Positions 15,530 to 18,364 of a DNA stretch of 18,364 bases are shown piece after piece. The notes under the pieces were generated by a model that was not told the origin of the DNA, did no database searches, and worked only from the letters and a program-made list of their open reading frames with translations. Numbering within the stretch: position 1 is the first letter of the stretch; each line of letters opens with the position of its first letter. The position numbers and the translations under genes were made by a program. This stretch comes from CAZBBC01 sp964489835 (lineage in GTDB: Bacteria > Calditrichota > Calditrichia > JAJRVZ01): NCBI GenBank assembly GCA_964489835.1, contig CAZBBC010000094.1, positions 1 through 18,364 of the forward strand, given 5' to 3'.

Positions 15530-16447
15530 TTATTTAGCATTATATTTTTGAAGAAGTTTAACCGTTTTGTTTCGGATGGTAACTTCTCTTTCAGAATTTA
15601 TTCTTTGCAAGGGTGGCAGCACATATGGCTGGCACAATCCGGATTCATGCATCATCACCTTCAGTGCCGCGAGAGAATCACAAATTAAAAAATCCTTTTG
15701 GTATACCCGTGAGATCTCATCTGTTTCTTTCTGTATTCGGCGGGCAGTTTTTTCATCATTCTCCCGGGCAGCATTATAGAGATTGACATATAATTGTGGG
15801 AATAAATTTCCTGTACTGGGGACCAAACCATCGGAGCCCCGCAGAAGGCCGTCTGCTGAGACTGTCGCCCATCCAATGAGATGGGAAAAATCGTCTCTAT
15901 CTGCCCAGCGGTCAATGGATTCATCATGACGTGCTTTATCTTGTTCAGAATCCTTAAGCCCGACAATGCGCGAATGTTGGCTGAGTTTTTCAACCACATC
16001 CAGGGAAATTGATATTCTGGTCACTAAGGGGATATTGTAAACGATAAGGGGTCCGGGAATGTTCTCAATCAGAGTTTCATAATATTTCTGCAAATGATTA
16101 TCGGTTAATGGATAAAAGCCGGGTGGATGAGCGACAACGACATCAATTCCCAAATCAAAATATCGTTTGGCTGCATCAATAGATGTTTTAAGGCAATTTC
16201 CTGAAACTGCGGCATAGGTTAGTATTTGATTGGCAGTAGATCTGACAACATTTTTTACAAAATCCGCTTTGTATTCCTCCGGAATTGAGGCCGATTCTCC
16301 GGTGGTCCCAAGGATAAACGGCGCTGCATTATGGACAATCAGGTGTTTTGTAATGCGCTCAACAGCGTCCTGATCGATTTTGCCATCCTCTGTTACCGGT
16401 GTAACCATGGGAACAATAACCCCACTGTATTTCTTTTTTTTAGGCAT
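15530..16447 (-). CDS. DapA/NanA-family lyase (2-keto acid aldolase-like)
   Basis: The 305-residue TIM-barrel protein has the class I aldolase marks of the family: GTTGE (47-51), Tyr137 in IVYNIP, and Schiff-base Lys165 in IVGLKDS. In true dihydrodipicolinate synthase a conserved Arg follows the YNVP motif (Arg138 of E. coli DapA). Here the equivalent site is V142 (YNIPLVT), so a lysine-biosynthetic role is unlikely. Family members with this change split or dehydrate 2-keto-3-deoxy sugar acids or sialic acids. A natural partner is the enolase-superfamily dehydratase in the same operon, which makes 2-keto acids (inference). SD AAAGGA is five bases from the ATG and overlaps the stop of the preceding transketolase subunit, with an 8-bp gap; translation is probably coupled. 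Confidence 0.83.
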   Translation of the reverse strand: MPKKKKYSGVIVPMVTPVTEDGKIDQDAVERITKHLIVHNAAPFILGTTGESASIPEEYKADFVKNVVRSTANQILTYAAVSGNCLKTSIDAAKRYFDLGIDVVVAHPPGFYPLTDNHLQKYYETLIENIPGPLIVYNIPLVTRISISLDVVEKLSQHSRIVGLKDSEQDKARHDESIDRWADRDDFSHLIGWATVSADGLLRGSDGLVPSTGNLFPQLYVNLYNAARENDEKTARRIQKETDEISRVYQKDFLICDSLAALKVMMHESGLCQPYVLPPLQRINSEREVTIRNKTVKLLQKYNAK

Positions 16448-16455
16448 TTTTTCCT

Positions 16456-17409
16456 TTACTTATTACTAAGAAAATCTAATATTTGATCTTTGATATCTTC
16501 CGCCCGTAATCCGAATTTCTTTTTCATTTCATCGTTGGAACCTGACCTTCCAAACACATCTCTGACACCAATTCGTTTAACCCGCGTCGGATGATTTTCA
16601 CAAATATATTCGGCAACCGCTGATCCAAGACCACCAATAATATTATGATTGTCTACCGTGACAATACACCCGGTTTCTGTCGCCGCTTTAAGAACCGCCT
16701 GATTGTCTATCGGTTTTAAAGAGCTCATATTGATGACACGTGAATGAAGTCCTTCGTTTTCAAGCAAATCAGCCGCCTCAAGAGTATCCGGAATTAGCTC
16801 ACCATAGGTAATAATTGTCAAATCACTCCCCTTTCTTAGAAGTGAGGATTTACCTAATTTAAAAGTATAATTATCCGGAATATATCTTTGGGAAGGTTCT
16901 CTTGATATCCGGATATACATCGGCCCAATATGTCGAGCAGCAAACCTAATAACTTCAATCAGTTCCCAGGCATCAGCCGGCTGTATTACAGACATCCTTG
17001 GGATCGCACGCATGATCGCAATATCCTCTAATGATTGATGTGATGCACCGTTTTTTCCAACGAATAAACCGGGATATGCACCAAGAATTTTTACGTTGAG
17101 ATTTTGCAGCGCAATGGATGTGGTTACCTGATCGCAAGCGCGGCGTGAACAAAAAGCAGCGATAGCAGAGGCAAAAGGCCTCAATCCAACAGTAGCTAAA
17201 CCCGCCGCAACTCCCATCATATTCTGCTCAGCAATACCAACTTCTATAAATCTATCCGGAAATTTTTCCTTAAATTCTTGGGTAATGGTACAGGTATAAA
17301 AATCTGCATCCAAGACCACGATGTTCGGATCCGCATTTCCAATTTCAACCAACACATTTCCAAGAACGTTTCTCGGTACTAACATTTCAGACATATTATT
17401 TAACTCCAT
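16456..17409 (-). CDS. Transketolase C-terminal subunit
   Basis: This is the 317-residue pyrimidine-binding and C-terminal half of transketolase. It contains VGIAEQNM with the catalytic Glu61, GKNGASHQSLEDIA (118-131) with H124, IQPADAWE (142-149), and a C-terminal domain with VDNHNIIGGLGSAVAE (252-267). It must pair with the adjacent N-terminal subunit to bind thiamine diphosphate. Split transketolases are known from archaea and bacteria; some serve special keto sugars (apulose-4-phosphate, sulfofructose) instead of the pentose phosphate pathway. The first ATG (17407-17409) has AAGG directly against it. Met6 (ATG 17392-17394) has GGAG nine bases upstream and is the more likely start. The gap to the N-terminal gene is 12 bp, or 27 bp from Met6. 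Confidence 0.88.
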   Translation of the reverse strand: MELNNMSEMLVPRNVLGNVLVEIGNADPNIVVLDADFYTCTITQEFKEKFPDRFIEVGIAEQNMMGVAAGLATVGLRPFASAIAAFCSRRACDQVTTSIALQNLNVKILGAYPGLFVGKNGASHQSLEDIAIMRAIPRMSVIQPADAWELIEVIRFAARHIGPMYIRISREPSQRYIPDNYTFKLGKSSLLRKGSDLTIITYGELIPDTLEAADLLENEGLHSRVINMSSLKPIDNQAVLKAATETGCIVTVDNHNIIGGLGSAVAEYICENHPTRVKRIGVRDVFGRSGSNDEMKKKFGLRAEDIKDQILDFLSNK

Positions 17410-17421
17410 CCTTATAAAAGA

Positions 17422-18252
17422 TCATTCCCTACCTGTCAGATCACGCACCACATTTTCTGCTTCTTCAGAGGAAAAGGATGCCAGCGCATGCGAATTCGAT
17501 GCACCTTCAATAAAACTAATACCCTTTCCTTTGACTGTATGGGCAATGATCATGGTCGGTTTCCCTTTAATTCCCCTTGCTTTTTCCAAGCCTTCCATCA
17601 GTTCCTTAACCGAATGTCCATCCACCTCCAGAACATGCCAGCCGAAAGCTTTCCATTTGTCTACTACCGGTTCTAAGGGCAAGGTATCTTCAATCGGTCC
17701 GGTCAGCGCTATTTTATTATAATCGAGGATCGCTACCAGATTGTCCAATTGATATTTTGGCGCCAGCATGGAGGCTTCCCAGATCATTCCTTCCGCACTT
17801 TCACCATCGCCGATGACGACATAGACCCTAAAATCCTTTTTTAATATCCTGGAACCAATCGCCATGCCAATCCCGGCAGAAAGCCCCTGCCCCAGAGCAC
17901 CGGTACCCATATCTATCCCCGGGAACATACCTAATTCGGGATGCCCCTGAACCGGGCTGTCCACCTTATAAGGCTGATATAAAACCTTTTCCTCCACGTA
18001 ACCTATTTTTGCCAGAGCGGCATAAACCGTAAAACAGGCATGTCCTTTTGATAAAGCGAAACGGTCCCTGTCCGGATCATTGGGATCCTCCGGGTTAATA
18101 TTCATCTCATGAAAATATAGCACCGCAACTATTTCCGCTACAGACATGGATCCGCCAGCGTGTCCGCTTCCGGCTGCCTCCATCATACGGACAACTTTGA
18201 TACGCAATTCTTTGGCAATGGATTCTAATCTTTTTATCTCTTCTTGACTCAT
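17422..18252 (-). CDS. Transketolase N-terminal (thiamine diphosphate) subunit
   Basis: The 276-residue protein is the diphosphate-binding half of transketolase. SGHAGGS gives H31, SKGHA gives H71, and QGHPE gives H104. GDGESAEG (148-155) with N179 forms the ThDP/metal motif, and KGKG (241-244) lies near the end. With the adjacent C-terminal subunit it transfers a two-carbon ketol unit between sugars. It is the first gene of the visible operon, with SD AAGGAG seven bases before the ATG. Because the operon lacks pentose isomerases, aldolases or kinases of the standard pentose phosphate pathway, a dedicated catabolic role is more likely than housekeeping. That is inference. The region upstream is a degenerate repeat, and the promoter was not identified. 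Confidence 0.9.
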   Translation of the reverse strand: MSQEEIKRLESIAKELRIKVVRMMEAAGSGHAGGSMSVAEIVAVLYFHEMNINPEDPNDPDRDRFALSKGHACFTVYAALAKIGYVEEKVLYQPYKVDSPVQGHPELGMFPGIDMGTGALGQGLSAGIGMAIGSRILKKDFRVYVVIGDGESAEGMIWEASMLAPKYQLDNLVAILDYNKIALTGPIEDTLPLEPVVDKWKAFGWHVLEVDGHSVKELMEGLEKARGIKGKPTMIIAHTVKGKGISFIEGASNSHALASFSSEEAENVVRDLTGRE

Positions 18253-18295
18253 TCAATCTCCTTCTGCAATTATCTGTAGTGTAAATATAAATAAC

Positions 18296-18335
18296 ACATC
18301 AATCCTCTCTTAATAAGGATTGTTACAGTATTATT
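18296..18335 (+). repeat. Degenerate CTGTTGCAGT-type hairpin repeat
   Basis: The stem AATCCT/AGGATT (18301-18306 with 18316-18321) is followed by GTTACAGTATTATTTT. Layout and tail match the 3384-3431 copy after many substitutions. It lies about 45 bases upstream of the first transketolase gene, where the operon promoter would be expected. Confidence 0.45.
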
Positions 18336-18364
18336 TTTATTCGTAAAAGTTTTAGTGTATGAAA

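Noticed and set aside
15530..16447. Lysine-pathway dihydrodipicolinate synthase
   Set aside because: The key substrate Arg is Val here, and no lysine genes are near.

Overview
The window is an A+T-rich bacterial segment in which every supportable gene is on the minus strand, so transcription runs from the right end (18252) to the left end (1). It holds eleven intact or near-intact protein genes, one gene cut by the left edge, one gene remnant, and many intergenic repeats. No tRNA, rRNA, CRISPR array, insertion sequence or phage gene was seen. The host cannot be named. Lipoprotein-type and signal-peptide leaders, exported beta-propeller enzymes, a UroD-like protein in a sugar context and gaps rich in short palindromes resemble genomes of uncultured FCB-group or KSB1/Latescibacterota-like heterotrophs. 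That placement is an impression only.

Right half (about 18252 to 11341): a sugar-acid or keto-sugar catabolic operon. In transcription order it encodes a split transketolase (N- and C-terminal subunits), a DapA/NanA-family lyase, a PdxA2-type dehydrogenase, the remnant of a DUF1537 acid-sugar kinase, an SSS-family sodium/solute symporter, and an enolase-superfamily acid-sugar dehydratase resembling D-tartrate dehydratase. PdxA2 normally acts on a 4-phosphorylated C4 sugar acid made by a DUF1537 kinase. Here only the first 18 codons of such a kinase survive, overlapping the pdxA2 stop by 4 bp. This is the most interesting observation in the window.

Left half (about 10775 to 1): a mostly exported set. 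It encodes a YVTN-propeller/phosphoesterase, a nitrilase-superfamily amidohydrolase with a signal peptide, a cytoplasmic UroD/MtaA-like protein, a beta-propeller/acetyl-xylan-esterase-like fusion, an Asp-box propeller lipoprotein, a cytoplasmic bicupin, and the start of another lipoprotein at the edge. Together the two halves suggest an organism that trims extracellular glycans or other decorated organic matter, imports a small acidic product with the SSS carrier, and breaks it into central intermediates. The actual substrate is not determined by the sequence.

The gaps are not empty. They carry (i) arms of short periodic repeats (ttcgtgg, atccgtg, gcaaagacgc and atcctgtg types) that form nested inverted repeats and are themselves interrupted by small GC-rich hairpins; (ii) a cluster of five C5/G5 hairpin repeats in alternating orientation at 10926-11250, with relatives at 3384 and 18296; (iii) a MITE-like element at 1095-1201. 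No convincing Rho-independent terminator was found for the minus strand.
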